Below, in pieces: positions 42,341 to 53,667 of a stretch of DNA of 64,000 nucleotides (position 1 is the stretch's first letter; each line of letters begins with the position of its first letter). The stretch is from Saprospiraceae bacterium. GTDB taxonomy: Bacteria > Bacteroidota > Bacteroidia > Chitinophagales > Saprospiraceae. The notes under the pieces were generated by a model. That model was not told where the DNA came from. It did no database searches and was given only the letters and a program-made list of their open reading frames with translations. The DNA lies in contig JADKFC010000008.1 of NCBI GenBank assembly GCA_016717655.1, forward strand, positions 62,001-126,000. Reading direction: 5' to 3'. The translations under genes were made by a program, and so were the position numbers.

Positions 42341-44712
42341 TTAAGCACCGCTGCTTTTTTTGGCCACCCGCATGGGATTGGGTGTATTACCCTGGCTTAC
42401 TCCTTTTTTCATTTTATACAATTCAAATCGGCTCGGTGGCATTTCTTTTCCCCAAACATTGTTGGAGGCATCCACATCAGCTGTTTCTTTCATTGGATCC
42501 AATTGGATGGAAGAAACTTCCTTTCGTTTGATAAAGGATTTAGTGAAACTTTTCTCATCTTTTCTCCAGATCTGTACGGGTATCAAATCTACTTCTTTGG
42601 TGCCATCGGTAAAGGTCCACTCAACAATCACAGGCATTACCAGTCCACCCTTATTGGAAAATTTGATTTCATACATGTGGACATCTTTGTATTTTTCTCT
42701 GGACAGTGAGTCCAAAGGCTCATTAAATGCCTTTACTTCTGAAACATATTTATTGGTGTCATATGGCTCAACTCCTCTATCATATTTCCAATAAAAATCT
42801 CTTAACGTGGTATCTTTATCTGTTTCAAATACGATGTTTTTATCCTGACTGTTTCTGATTTTTGAAATGTCTTCAAAATCATTGACTGCCGGCTTTTGCA
42901 AATTCACCATTCTTATGGTATCATTGGTTACCCTTGGTACTGCAAACAAATTGGGAACGGCATGTTTGACCGTATCAATGGCTATATCGCAACTTTCAGT
43001 GCTATAAACCAGCCCTCCAAAACCAGTCAAGGTCTTCGCCAGTGACATCTTCAATGGTGCGGAAAAAATGGGCCGGTGTTGGATGTTTAAATGCCCACCT
43101 CCGGGAATATTCTCTAAAAGCCTGATCAAATAACTTCCTGCCAACAATGGTTTCTCTCAAAATATTTAATCCAGTAGCTACCTTGTCATAAGCATTGGAA
43201 CCAAAATGAACAATGTTTTCCGAATTGGTCATAATGGGTTCCAACTCGTCCTTGGGTTTTTTCATGTAGTCAACCATGGTATATGCCGGACCTGCATCAG
43301 ACGGAAACTTATCGTCCCACAATTCCTGGGTGAGGTATTGCAAATATGAATTCAGCCCTTCATCCATCCAGGTCCACTGTCGTTCGTCACTATTAACAAT
43401 CATTGGGAAAAATTATGCCCCACTTCATGGATAATTACCAGGATTGCTGCATTTTTTGCTCCTTCTGAATAAGTTCCATCATCCGCAGCACGTCCTGGAT
43501 TAAAACAAATCATTGGATATTCCATGCCATTGGCAGCTTCTACACTTTGAGCTACAGGATAGGGATAGGGTATCGAAAAATCTGAGTATGTTTTAATGGT
43601 GTGAGCCACCGCCTTTGTAGAATACCTGCTATAAATAGGGTATGCTTCTTTGCCATAAAAGCTCATACACATTACTTTTTTTACCTTCAATTGTAACGGG
43701 CATGGCATCCCATACAAATCTTCTGGATGAGGTCCAGGCAAAATCTCTCACATTTTTTGCCTCATATACCCAAGTCTTGGTTTGCGTGCTTTTTTTTACT
43801 TTTTTCCAATGCCTCAACCAGGTTGACTACTTGAACTGGCTCTTTTGATGAGGTTGCTTGTTTGTAACGATTCAATTCCGTCTTACTTAACACCTTTTCA
43901 TAGTTTCTGCACTCTCCTGTTGAACCAACAATATGGTCAGCCGGAACCGTCATTTCTACTTTAAAATCACCAAAACATACGGTAAACTCACCTCTTCCTG
44001 TAAATTGCTGGTTTTGCCAACCGGTGACGTCATTATACATACAAAGTCTCGGATACCATTGTGCCATGGTAAAGATGTGGTTGCCATCATTTTCAAAAAA
44101 TTCGTACCCTCCTCTGGCATCTGAGAAGTCGTAAAAATTCATCCTGTCTACAATTTTGTATGACCAGTCAACATTCACAACATATTTTTGCCCTGGCTTG
44201 AGAGGTACAGGTAAATCAACCCTCATCATGGTTTTATTGATCAGGTAATTGAGTTTTTTACCTTTGGCATCTGTCAGTTTTGAGATTTGAACTCCATACC
44301 CATTGTCCATTTTGGCCGCTTCCACCGACTCTATCATTCTGTCGTTGGTCCTTTTTGGACTTTCATCTGCAAATTGATAGTTGGCATTGTTGACTGTGCT
44401 GTGCTGGTTTTCATCGAGCTGAAACCACAGATAATTCAAAACATCAGGGCTATTGTTGTGATAAGTGATGGTTTCACTACCTGTTAATTTGAGGTTTTTT
44501 TCATCCAGATTACATCTGATGTTGTAATCCACCTTTTGTTGCCAATAGGCCGGCCCGGGAACCCCACTGGCAGACCTGTACTCATTAGGTGTTGGCAATA
44601 TCGTGCCCAATTGTTCAAACTTGTTGCCATGGTGAGACCCAGGGTTGTTTTGAATCAGTTGGGCGGAAAGTGTTTGAGCAAATAGCAAGCAAAGAAGAAT
44701 GGTTAAACGCAT
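42341..44712 (-). CDS. M1 family metallopeptidase, secreted (frameshifted)
   Basis: About 790 codons in four frame segments (44712-43762, ~43817-43700, 43741-43400, 43403 to 42341). Signal peptide MRLTILLCLLFAQTLSAQ. The N-terminal beta domain of aminopeptidase N type follows. The zinc site HEVGHN lies near 43410, with the downstream glutamate in WMDEGLNSYLQY after the next frame change. The C-terminal half is helical to beta and ends with a basic tail. Expected to be a zinc aminopeptidase-like enzyme in the periplasm or outside the cell. A TATTTTTG box is at 44732-44739. At least three indels interrupt it; every segment is well conserved, so these look like sequence errors. Confidence 0.85.
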
Positions 44713-44814
44713 AGTTTTATAGTTAAGTGAGCAAAAATATCAAAATAAGACCGTTAAAGCTTATAAAAAAATTGTGCCGGCTATCATAGGATCAACCGGC
44801 ACAAAAAATATACT

Positions 44815-47259
44815 TTAATTTTTGATTCTTTTGTTTTCGTCTTCCAGGCCTGTGGTCCGCCTTCTGGCTGATTTAACTTCAGAATTGCCAAAACGATAAT
44901 TGAAGTTCAAATTGACCCTTTGGCTTTCCCAAGCTCCCCCACCCCGAATTTTCAGACCAGGTATTGCTTCACTGTAAGAATTCCAGGGGGCTGTGTATAA
45001 AATATCTGTAACCCCCAACTTGATCGAGGCCTTACCTCCCATCAGTACTTTTTTAATGCCCAGATCCAGGCTACCCTGGGGCTCTGTCAGCCACGATCCT
45101 CCCCAGATAGATGCTGAGTTGAACCATCCCGAAACTTCAAAAGTATAGTCTTTGGGCAAGGTGAAATTGTGCTCCATATAGATATTGGTTGCAATCGGCG
45201 TTTCTACATCGAAGTTGTATTCAGGGAATCTTGCTTTATAGTAAGCTTTATATAAGGTGGCAGAAAAATAACCATTCCACCATTTTGTCAAAGGAAGGGG
45301 CGTGTTAATACTCAGGGAGTATTGCTCCTGACTTGCCAGGTTGCGATAGTTGATGAAGGAGCGACCCGGTTTATCAGGTTCATTCTCAACTATATCTGTT
45401 ACAACATCCTGAGAATTGCTGTATCCCAAGCTGATGGTTGCTGCCTGCTTTAGGGTATATGACAATTCCAGGTTATTATTGTATTGCGGTAATAAAAAGG
45501 GATTTCCTTTTCTAAAACTAAGTTCATCCAAACGCCACTCAAATGGATTGAGATCTTCATAATTGGGCCTGTCAATCCTTCTGCTATAGGTAAGATTAAA
45601 GGAGTGCATTTCACTGTGGTTGTAGGTCAGCGCTGCACTTGGAAACAAACCTGTATAATTTCTGTCTACATAATCATTGGGCTGAGTTGCAAGACTGGTA
45701 TCTCTTCTAAGGTCACCTACAGAGTGTGTATTTTCCATTCTTACACCAGCCTGGTAGTTCCATTTGCCTTTACCCCCGGCCAAATTGAGGTACAAAGCGG
45801 AAACTTCTTCCGTGTAATTGAATTTGTTGGATTGATCTATGTCTTTAATGGGACTTCCATCTACCAAATTGAAAAAATCAAAGGTGTTTTCGGTAATTAC
45901 CCTGGCATATTTACCCCCGGAACTTAATCGAAGCCCTGATTTTTTAAACGTATGTGTATAATCCAGTTTCGCGGTCGATATATCTATATTAGACGGCGTA
46001 TTATTGGTAAAATCTCTACGGGTAGTAACCTCACCAGTATTACCGTTGATGTATCGGTTGGGCTGCATACTGGTTGATGTGGCAGTAAAATACCCTTTGT
46101 CCAGGTCTACAGATAGCTCATTGCCTATGGTATCCGTAAAACGATAATTCAGGTTTACATTGGCATTATAAGAATGATTGGTAATGGTATTGGATGCATC
46201 CAGGGTAGAATCAATCCTGGTAGGACTCAGCTGAGAGTAAATATTGGTTCTGCTGGTGCTGATGTATTCCTGTTGATCATTTGTGTGTTGCCATTAATTA
46301 AGAATACCAAAAGTATGTTTGTCATTGGCATAGTAGTCAACCCCAAATTTTGCCATTCACCGGTACGTTAGAATTTACCTGCGACTGTCTTTGGTCGTAA
46401 ATGGCCCCATCTTGCTCACGTCTTAAATTGAGTTCATTATAGTATTTATTATTTCCTATCCCAAAATTGCCAAAGGTGTTGACTTTTTATTGCGATTGTT
46501 GAGGTTGAGCGAAGCATAGGATTTGTGGTATTTGCCATATCCACCACTGAGGTTCAGATTTCCATTGGTTCCAAAATTTTTATTTTTCCTGAGCCTCAGG
46601 TTGATGATACCGGCATTGCCCTGGGCATCAAATTTGGCAGATGGGTTGGTGATGATTTCAATGGCTTCAATGTCTGCAGAGGTCAGCCCTTTTTAGCAGA
46701 CTGGCCAATTCTGAGGGACTCAGGATAGCTGGGCTTACCGTCAATGTAAATATTGACACCGTTTTTACCTTGAGTTGGATGTTTTCGTTGTTATCAATCG
46801 TTACCCGGTGCCTTTCTCAATAAGTCGAGGCCATTGGAACCAACCGCCGAGATACTGGCATCGGTATTTAAAATCATTTTATCTGCCTGGATTTCAATCA
46901 GTGGTTTTCTGGCCTTGACCGTCACTTCCTCAATCATTTGGGTCGATGCCAGAGAGCTATATTGCCAAAATCCATACCTTTATTGTCATCCAGGGTAAAT
47001 TCTGAGGACCTGAATGTTTCAAATCCAACGAATGAACATTCAATATAATATTTGCCAGGTTGCGTTCCCGAGATATTAAATTTGCCCTGGTTCGTCGGTA
47101 ACTTCTCCTTTGACCAATAAACTATCGGATGACTGAAATAGGATTAACAGAAACAAATTCAATTGCATTACCATTTGCATCTTTGATGGTGCCAGATATT
47201 TGCTGGCCAAAAAGGGATGAAATTGAAAATAAAAAACAAAAAATAAACAATGGTTTCAT
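44815..47259 (-). CDS. Outer-membrane beta-barrel receptor, TonB-receptor-like (frameshifted)
   Basis: About 815 codons. Reading the minus strand from ATG 47259 gives a signal peptide (MKPLFIFCFLFSISSLFGQ), a CarboxypepD_reg-like domain (ISGTIKDANGNAIEFVSV...), and a plug-like region with IYIDGKPSYL and IEIITNPSAKFDAQGNAGIINL, typical of the OMP_b-brl_3 family. From 46068 an intact 417-aa barrel runs to the stop (TYSRRIDRPNYEDLNPFEWRLDELSFRKGNP is the family signature, spread over two strands). The region 46.1-47.2 kb contains about eight indels. Probable outer-membrane uptake or signalling barrel; ligand unknown. Confidence 0.83.
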
Positions 47260-47403
47260 AAAGGTGATTTGTGAGGGTAAAGACGATGCAAATTCGCACC
47301 CCGTTGCAGCACATTTCTGTTTCTTCGATTAAAGCATCGATTTTATCGACAATTTTTGAATATCTCCACCAAAACGCTACATTAGCCTCTTAAATTATTG
47401 AAA

Positions 47404-48263
47404 ATGAAATTAAAAAGTCTGGTTCTTTGCTGTTTGCTGTTGCCTTTTCTATCCCTTTCTCAAACACCTACTGAGTTGGTAAAATCATTTTTTCAGGAGC
47501 ATGGCCTATATAGATACCCTGGCCATTAAAAACATGAGCCTACCAGGTGCCAGATTGTGCTCAACCTCTGTTGGAAAGGAGGGTATTAACACAATCGAAT
47601 GCAGCCAAATGGAAGAATTTATCCATTCGATAAAATCCTACAAAGCCAGAGAGCTGGATGAACAGATCCGGGATTTGAAAGAGGAAGTCAGAGACAAGGC
47701 TGCAACCGTAAGCATGGAGTATGATTTCTTTTTTCGGGGGAAATTTAGTCATTGCGGGATTAATGTTTTTCACTTTTTAAAATCAGAAACAGGTTGGAAA
47801 TTGACCGGCATTGATGACACCAGAAATAAAACAAATTGTTTGGGAGAACAAAAAGCAGTTGCCGGGCTTTTGTGGATTCATGGCATGCTGCAGCAACCAA
47901 AGCTGATAGTGCTGCCTATTTTAATGCGTTGGCTGAGGATGCGGTTTTTATTGGAACAGATAGCTTTGAGGTCTGGAACAAGCAACAATTTCTCGACTTT
48001 GCCGCTCCTTATTTTAAAAAAGGAAAGGCCTGGGATTTTGTGAAAATCAGCAGAAATCTTCACTTTGATGGAGAAAGGAGGATGATCTGGTTTGATGAGG
48101 TTTTGGATACCTGGATGGGCCCCTGCCGCGGTTCCGGATGGATAGCGATTGAAGGCAACCAATTAAAAATCAAACAATATGTCTTGTCGATGACAGTGCC
48201 CAACGACAAAATCGATGAGGATGCTTCAGGCCATTGGAGCGCAACGACGAAAAAAGGGGCTAG
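47404..48263 (+). CDS. Secreted protein with two NTF2-like domains (frameshifted)
   Basis: Starts MKLKSLVLCCLLLPFLSLSQTPTELVKSFF (signal peptide then NTF2-like helix 1). It continues in a second frame from about 47501 (an NTF2-like body, FFFRGKFSHCGINVFHFLK) and a third from about 47836, a SnoaL/DUF4440-like domain (SWHAAATKADSAAYFNALAEDAVFIGTD ... GSGWIAIEGNQLKIKQYVLS). So it holds two tandem domains of the cone-shaped NTF2 fold. The stop TAG at 48261-48263 requires a last frame change. It overlaps the convergent SET gene's stop. Ligand or enzymatic role unknown. Confidence 0.7.
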
Positions 48264-48725
48264 TGGTTGTTTTCCTGCTTGGGCTTTACATCGAGTTGGG
48301 TACCCCTGCAATCTTTCGAACCACAGAAGCAGGCATATTTTTTCAACACTTTTTTGGTGATTTTGCCTTCGATTTCAAGGCGGTAGTCATAAAAGAGTTC
48401 TTTGCCTTTTTTGATATCCTTTCTGGCATAAATAAATATCCTGCCCTCTTTGTTTTTTGCTTCGCAGTTGGGTTTGCAGCTGTGGTTGATGTATCTGGCT
48501 TCATTTCCATTATCAGCACCATCTATTACCTGGTCTTCATCGATACCAAAAACATGGTAAATGAGTGTTCTTCGTTGTCAATAAATCTTTTGTTGGCCTC
48601 TTCCCAGGAAATAACTTGCCGGTATATTCAATGATTTTTTGCCTTTTTTTTATGTCTTTTGCTGCAAAGACTCCCCTACCATGTACGGGTGACTCCATCA
48701 CTACAAATTTTGGTTTTTTAGCCAC
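48260..48725 (-). CDS. SET-domain lysine methyltransferase-like protein (frameshifted)
   Basis: About 155 aa. The first frame gives AKKPKFVVMESPVHGRGVFAAKDIKKRQKIIEYTGK (the opening of a SET domain, GxG then Y). After an indel at about 48560 the second gives ARYINHSCKPNCEAK, the SAM/substrate-binding NHSC motif, then ELFYDYRLE and a post-SET zinc motif CFCGSKDCRGTQ. Such bacterial proteins methylate lysines of unknown protein targets. GTG 48725 is the preferred start (family N termini begin near KKPKF); an in-frame ATG lies at 48791. Confidence 0.82.
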
Positions 48726-48905
48726 GTTGCTGATTTTTGAATTGGCAACAAATTTCAAAAAAAAAATGATGCCCTTATCTATTAGGGCCACATTTCTATC
48801 ATTATTTGAAAAAAAAATAGATTGCTCAGCGTATAAAGGGTAAATCCTTTATGCCTGATGGATGCTATACTTGTGGCGGAAGTTGCTTGAATTACATTTG
48901 TCTTT

Positions 48906-48913
48906 TATCTTTG
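48906..48913 (+). promoter_or_regulatory. -7 box four bases before the TrpF-like start codon
   Basis: TATCTTTG, with TTGC/TTGA about 17-20 bp upstream (48883-48890). Only four bases separate the box from ATG 48918, so a leaderless transcript is expected. Confidence 0.6.
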
Positions 48914-48917
48914 TGCA

Positions 48918-49463
48918 ATGATTAAAATATATGCGTCAGGTATCCAAGACCTCACTGTAGCCAGGTATTTTGCCGCCATGGACGTAAATTTGGCCGGTTT
49001 TGCCATCAATACCCAAAACATAGGTACAATTTACAGCATCAAGGAGTGGATTGAAGGTCCAAAAACGGTTGCCGAATTTGATCACACAACCAGTACAGAT
49101 GACCAGGAAGATTTATTTCTTACCTCGGGTACAGATTTTTTACTGCTACCCAGTGACAGGGCTTCTGAATGCCAGGTGCCATTTATTGTTGTTATCGATG
49201 AAATCAACCAGGCAGCGGATGCAGCCATTGTTGTTTACAAAGTAGGGGCCAACCTTAACCCTTCAGAGGTAGATATTCATGCTTTAACAGAAAAAAAGAC
49301 CGAACCGTCTATTTTGATCTTCCACATTTCAGCTTTGAGTGGATACAGTTTCTGGCATCGTTCCCAAATACAGGAATTGCTGTAAGGACAGGTACCGAAG
49401 ACAAGCCAGGCTTAAAATCTTGATGAGATAGATGCTCTATTTGAGATGCTTGAAAATTTGTAG
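48918..49463 (+). CDS. Phosphoribosylanthranilate isomerase-like protein (frameshifted)
   Basis: The intact first part is 155 codons. Following the TIM-barrel pattern through two indels (about 49320-49350 and 49422) gives FLASFPNTGIAVRTGTEDKPGL and IDALFEMLENL, ending at TAG 49461-49463: about 181 aa, short for TrpF (~205-210). The N terminus MIKIYASGIQDLTVARYFAAM lines up with TrpF KICGxxxxEDV, but the catalytic Cys is replaced by Ser. Likely a non-canonical TrpF paralogue; no other trp gene is nearby. It uses a leaderless-type promoter at 48906. Confidence 0.6.
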
Positions 49464-49473
49464 GCTTTATTTT

Positions 49474-50342
49474 CTACGAATTATGAGCAGTGCTATGAGG
49501 ATAGAAAACATAGATATTATATGGTATATGCCAAAGTCTTCCATCAAACAATCCCCACAGTGATGCCACCACCGGAATTAAGAAAGTGACCGAAGACCCA
49601 AAAAGCGTTGGTATGTTGGATCAAGGGTAAAAGACAATATTGGCCAAAACAGTACACAACAATGAGAGCAGGGGCCACTGCCAGTAGCGATGGATGGCTT
49701 GCGGGGTTTTGAAAAGCATGGCTTAGGGATCCGGAGAAAATAAGGTATAACAAGGCAGGAAATCCCACCATTACAAAAGCACAGCAGACACCGTGACAGA
49801 GCTCGTAGAAGGAAAAATTGCTTGACAGCGTTGGCATTGAAGCCATAACAAATTGTGGCAACCAGAATGAGCAGGCTATACCAGGCGTTGCTACCCTGTA
49901 CGCCCCCGCCTGCATTGTACACCAGCAGACCAGCACCCACAAAACCAATCATTACCCCCGCCAATTTACCCCATTCAAAACGGGCATTGAAGAGCCAAAC
50001 ACTGATTAAAAGGGTGAAAATGGGTGTCAATGCATTGAGGATACCAGCAGTTGCGCTGTCTACATGGGTCTGGGCAAAGGCAAAACAGAAAGAGGGTATG
50101 CCCGTAGTGGTTAATCCAACAAACAAAAATTTATGCCATTTTTTCCAATCAATCTGCCTGAACTGGGTAATAACAAAGGGCATTAAGGCCACACAGGCAA
50201 TGGCAATTCTGAAGCTTGCTACTTCAACAGGACTAAGTCCAACGAGAGATCTTTTGATCAGTATAAATGAACTTCCCCAAATGACCCCAAGGATAAAAAG
50301 TTGAAGCCAACTGGCTAAGCTAATTTCAGTTTTTTGATTCAT
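49474..50342 (-). CDS. EamA/DMT family transporter (frameshifted)
   Basis: About 290 codons, ~10 membrane helices. First EamA half: LFILGVIWGSSFILIKRSLVGLSPVEVASFRIA. The end of the second half, FGSSVTFLIPVVASLWGLFDGR, is read in another frame and closes with a stop at 49474. Two or more indels lie between 49560 and 49790. I chose ATG 50342 (MNQKTEISL): a TATCTTTG promoter box occupies 50349-50356, inside the 24-bp extension to ATG 50366, so the longer start would precede transcription. Substrate unknown. Confidence 0.8.
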
Positions 50343-50348
50343 AGAGGT

Positions 50349-50356
50349 CAAAGATA
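50349..50356 (-). promoter_or_regulatory. -7 box deciding the EamA start
   Basis: Minus-strand TATCTTTG, six bases before ATG 50342, predicting a leaderless or near-leaderless mRNA. Confidence 0.55.
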
Positions 50357-50424
50357 AGGACATCAACTCACTAATCTTAAAATTTATCTGATGCCGGTCT
50401 TAAGCCTCGTCTGCAGAAAATGTC

Positions 50425-50432
50425 TACTTTTG
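50425..50432 (+). promoter_or_regulatory. -7 box four bases before the HAD hydrolase start
   Basis: TACTTTTG followed by TACT and then ATG 50437. Same four-base spacing as at 48906 and 53460. Confidence 0.55.
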
Positions 50433-50436
50433 TACT

Positions 50437-51107
50437 ATGGAAATCATGATCAATACATTAAAAGTAATAGCCTTTGACGCCGATGATACTTTGTGGGACA
50501 ATGAAACATATTTCGGACAGCGGAAGAAAAATTTGTGTCATTATTGGAGAACTACCTTCCACCCCCCACTCTACATTAAGAGCTCACTTAAAACCGAGAT
50601 CGACAACCTTGGCTTTACGGGTATGGGATCAAAGCTTTTATGCTGTCGATGATAGAAACTGCCATCAGAGAAACCAGTTATACACTGCCCGCTTCTGCCA
50701 TTGATGAAATCATTGTCACAGGCAAAGAAATGCTGAGTAAACCAGTAACCTTGCTGCCGGATGTTGAGCTGGTGTTACAAGAACTATCCAAAAATACAAA
50801 TTAGTTGTCGCCACCAAGGGAGACTTACTTGATCAGGAGCGCAAGCTGAAAAATCGGGATTAATGGGCTATTTCCACCACATAGAGATTATGACAGAAAA
50901 GCTGAGCCCGATTATCAAAAGCTGATCCACCACCTCGACATTGAAGCAAGGGAACTCATGATGGTAGGCAACTCACTGAAGTCAGATGTATTGCCTGTAT
51001 TAAACATTGGGGGTTATGGGGTACACATTCCGTATCATACTACCTGGGCTCATGAAGCCATTGACATTACCATCGAAAATGACAAATTTTTCCAAAAACC
51101 AGCTTGA
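50437..51107 (+). CDS. HAD superfamily hydrolase (frameshifted)
   Basis: About 223 codons. HAD motif I is clear (VIAFDADDTLWDNE; nucleophile Asp and acid Asp two residues later). After several indels the downstream frames give KAFMLSMIETAIRETS, KLVVATKGDLLDQE (motif II Thr), and MMVGNSLKSDVLPVLNIGGYGVHIPY (motif IV region), ending KFFQKPA at TGA 51105-51107. Likely a YjjG-like small-molecule phosphatase; substrate unknown. At least three indels in 671 bp. Confidence 0.8.
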
Positions 51108-51134
51108 CAGAGCCTAGCTTCACCATGTTATAAA

Positions 51135-51768
51135 ATGACGGCAAAGTACCTAAATATAGAACAATGGAACAGGAAAGAGCACTTCCATTTTTTCAGTACC
51201 ATGGACCAGCCTTTTGGACTAGTAGCGGAGGTGGAATGCGGTGGTGCCATGCAAAATTGTAAAAGGAATGGGGCCTCATTTTTTCCTCTACTATCTGCAC
51301 AAATGCCTGGTAGCGGTCAACGCAGTAGATAACCTAAAGTATAGAATAGAGGAAGACAGGGTAAGAATTTATGACACCATCCATGTATCGCCAACGGTTG
51401 GAAGGTCTGATCATACCTTTGGTTTTTCATTCATGCCTTATTATGAAAATTTTGAACAGTTTGCCCAGGTTGCGTCAGAAGAAATGAAGGCTGTGCAGCA
51501 AAAGCAGGGCTTGTGTTTGAGTGATGCTGCCAATAGACCAGATGTAGTTCATTTTTCAGCTTTGCCCTGGGTAGGCTTTACCCATCTGAGTCATGCGGGC
51601 GTGATCAAAAATCCGGGTAGTGTACCTAAAATTTCTGTTGGTAAATTGATGGAAAAAAATGGCCGAAATTTCCTGCCTGTGTCAATCCACCTGCACCATG
51701 CCTTAGCCGATGGTTATCATGCGGGCCAGTTTTATGAAAGGCTGGAGCAACAATTGATGGATGGGTAA
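51135..51768 (+). CDS. Chloramphenicol acetyltransferase-like protein (frameshifted)
   Basis: About 211 codons, normal for the CAT fold. The first frame gives LNIEQWNRKEHFHFFSTMDQPF (CAT N-terminal signature, RKEHF..F). A frame change between about 51245 and 51295 leads to FLYYLHKCLVAVNAVDNLKYRI, and the C terminus carries the catalytic motif HLHHALADGYHAGQFYERLE with the general-base His (HHxxxDG). An acetyl-CoA-dependent acyltransferase; chloramphenicol may not be its natural substrate. It stands alone, with no resistance-associated mobile element nearby. Confidence 0.82.
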
Positions 51769-51853
51769 ATCCTATCTTCTGTGCCCTTCCTGCATCCTTC
51801 TGCTACCAAGGTAATTCATAATGATTTGCCATAGCTCTTCATAAGGGATCAAT

Positions 51854-53295
51854 TCAACTCTGCCGCCTCTTCTGAAGAAATTTTTTGGTTGGCAACAAGT
51901 TTAGTGTAATATTTTTAGCGTGCCTTTCAATAGCTACAACGTGATAATTGTTGTGAACTACTTCCAGCAACATGTTGATAAAACAGTTACTTCTAATGCT
52001 ATCACTTTTTGTAATGTATCGGCTTGAATATTTTTTGAGGGCTTCCATTCTGTCGAATACATCACTTTCTTTTTTCAAAACGATGGCTTCCAGAAGCTGG
52101 GCAATAATAATAGGAATGTTCATGGCTGCTTTATCGCGGGTATATTCCGGATATTCGTTGAGGTATTTTTTAATCTCAGATTTTGTGTCAACTGAAGAGC
52201 CTGGAATCATATCCATCAATTTAAACAAATAGAGATAAACGCCGATTAAGGCTATTTGCCTTTTAAAAACACTTTTAATATTTTTATACACATTACTTAC
52301 CGATAGTTTTTCATGTATTAAGTTTGCTTGGCTGTAGTCCTTTTTGTTTAACAATACAAGCAAAAGCATCTTATTAGAATTGAGCCAAGGTGTTGTACCC
52401 TCAACCTCAAGAGATACAATTCTATTTACTTCAATTAATGCATTGTCATTATCACCCATTAATAGCAAATGTTCGGCTTTCTGACGAACTGCAAATCGCC
52501 TAATAACCTGACTTACAAAATCAAGTGAGTCAAGATAGTGGAGCAATTGGTCACAGACTTGCACTACTTCGGCATAATGATTCTGAATATGATGATAAAC
52601 CATCTTTAAGCTATAATAATCCCTATGGAATTTTAATGACCGCACCCTTCCTTCAAAAGGGGCAAGCTCTTCGAGGTAGCCGGTAATTTCAATGGCCATT
52701 TCTGCCTTGTTGACCTTTTTGATTTTCCCAAAACGGATATTGATGGATTCATAGTAAAGACTAGCCTTCAACTCCACATTGAGGTATTGAATTGTGTCTG
52801 CAAAAATTTGGTGATAATACTGGTACCTTGATATATTGGGTTCTGTCAGACCATAATAGAGACGCATAGTATGAGCCATAGAAAGTACCTCATTGTGCAT
52901 AAAATACTTATAGGCCTTTGCAAATTTTTCTTCAATCAATGGTAAACTAAGGTCTCGACGCTGTAAAAAGCCTAAAATACTTAGGATGGAACCAGTTTTA
53001 TTGATGTCTACAAGTTCATCCATTTGTTTATGTGCCCCTTTTAATGACGGCGTTGTAAATAGAATGGCATCATATAGACGGTCTGTAAGTCCTTTTTTAA
53101 TTTTTTGATATTTTGGAGTATTGGATTTGATTCCAAAAATTTCCAGCGCCGCAATGATATCTGTCTGATAATTAGCTATTTGTATTCCTTTAAAAAGTAA
53201 CAACTCATCTTTGGTCAATATATTTTCTAAAACCCTTAGGTCTCTTTTTGGTGTATTTTGGCCTATAAATTGTACTAATGATTGCAGTTTTTCAT
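51854..53295 (-). CDS. Large helical-repeat protein of unknown function
   Basis: The open frame from a TTG at 53218 gives 454 aa, almost all alpha-helical (TPR-like antiparallel helices), without signal peptide or membrane segment, Lys/Tyr/Leu-rich. In the same frame, coding-like sequence continues upstream (LQSLVQFIGQNTPKKRDLR). One extra A in the AAAAA run after ATG 53295 would give MKKLQSLVQ..., and a TACGTTTG box at 53318-53325 supports that start. The C terminus is probably also shifted: removing one A near 51884 extends it (NFFRRGGRVELIPYEELWQII) to a stop at 51772-51774, abutting the CAT-like gene. Intended length ~507 aa. No enzymatic motif recognised. Divergent from two mini-ORFs. 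Confidence 0.7.
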
Positions 53296-53317
53296 TGAAA
53301 TGCCAGATTTATTAAAT

Positions 53318-53325
53318 CAAACGTA
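53318..53325 (-). promoter_or_regulatory. -7 box of the helical-repeat gene
   Basis: Minus-strand TACGTTTG, 22 bp before ATG 53295. It favours that start over TTG 53218. Confidence 0.5.
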
Positions 53326-53459
53326 GAAAAGGTTCATAATTTTACACATCATATTTCACTGATTTTGTAGCATGTATAAATTATAAATGCAAAATTCGGG
53401 CCAATTTTTGTGTGAAAACAAATGATTAAAATGGCATTTTTTATTGCTTGAACGCATTC

Positions 53460-53467
53460 TATCTTTG
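53460..53467 (+). promoter_or_regulatory. -7 box of a 33-codon ORF
   Basis: TATCTTTG with TTGC about 17 bp upstream (53443-53446), followed after four bases by an in-frame GTG at 53472. Confidence 0.5.
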
Positions 53468-53471
53468 TATT

Positions 53472-53573
53472 GTGAAAGAAATGGAGAAATACCAAGTGTG
53501 CTCCATTAGCAGTTCTTATAAACTAGATGATGACAAAAGGCGGGTTAAAAGATTAAGTAAGATTACCCTGTAA
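53472..53573 (+). CDS. Possible 33-aa peptide, basic tail
   Basis: GTG at 53472 or the in-frame ATG at 53481 (MEKYQVCSISSSYKL) to TAA 53571-53573. Acidic DDDKRR stretch then a basic C terminus (VKRLSKITL). Supported by a promoter at leaderless spacing and by a hairpin starting at 53558 over the stop codon. Alternatively the transcript is a non-coding RNA or the ORF is truncated by an indel. No homology recognised. Confidence 0.35.
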   Translation: MKEMEKYQVCSISSSYKLDDDKRRVKRLSKITL

Positions 53574-53578
53574 TCTTA
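53558..53578 (+). ncRNA. Perfect 9-bp hairpin over the mini-ORF stop
   Basis: Arms TAAGATTAC and GTAATCTTA with a 3-nt loop (CCT). No following T-run, so not a standard terminator. Confidence 0.45.
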
Positions 53579-53620
53579 TCTATATTGCATTGAAGACTTA
53601 GAATACTATTTCGAATCTAC

Positions 53621-53667
53621 TTGCTATAATCACCTCATTATGAAGATATTGAGGTGATTACTAGCAA
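53621..53667 (+). ncRNA. Long stem-loop (17-bp stem, one bulge)
   Basis: Arms TTGCTATAATCACCTCA and TGAGGTGATTACTAGCAA around a ~12-nt loop. There is no T-run directly after. It could be part of a structured RNA between the two mini-ORFs or a DNA-level operator. Confidence 0.5.

Noticed and set aside
48215..48634. 139-codon plus-strand ORF
   Set aside because: It is antisense to the SET-domain gene, whose motifs (NHSC, CFCGSKDC) are clear on the minus strand.
51135..51768. Acquired antibiotic-resistance cassette
   Set aside because: The CAT-like gene has no flanking mobile element or resistance neighbours, and CAT-fold proteins are common chromosomal acyltransferases in Bacteroidota.
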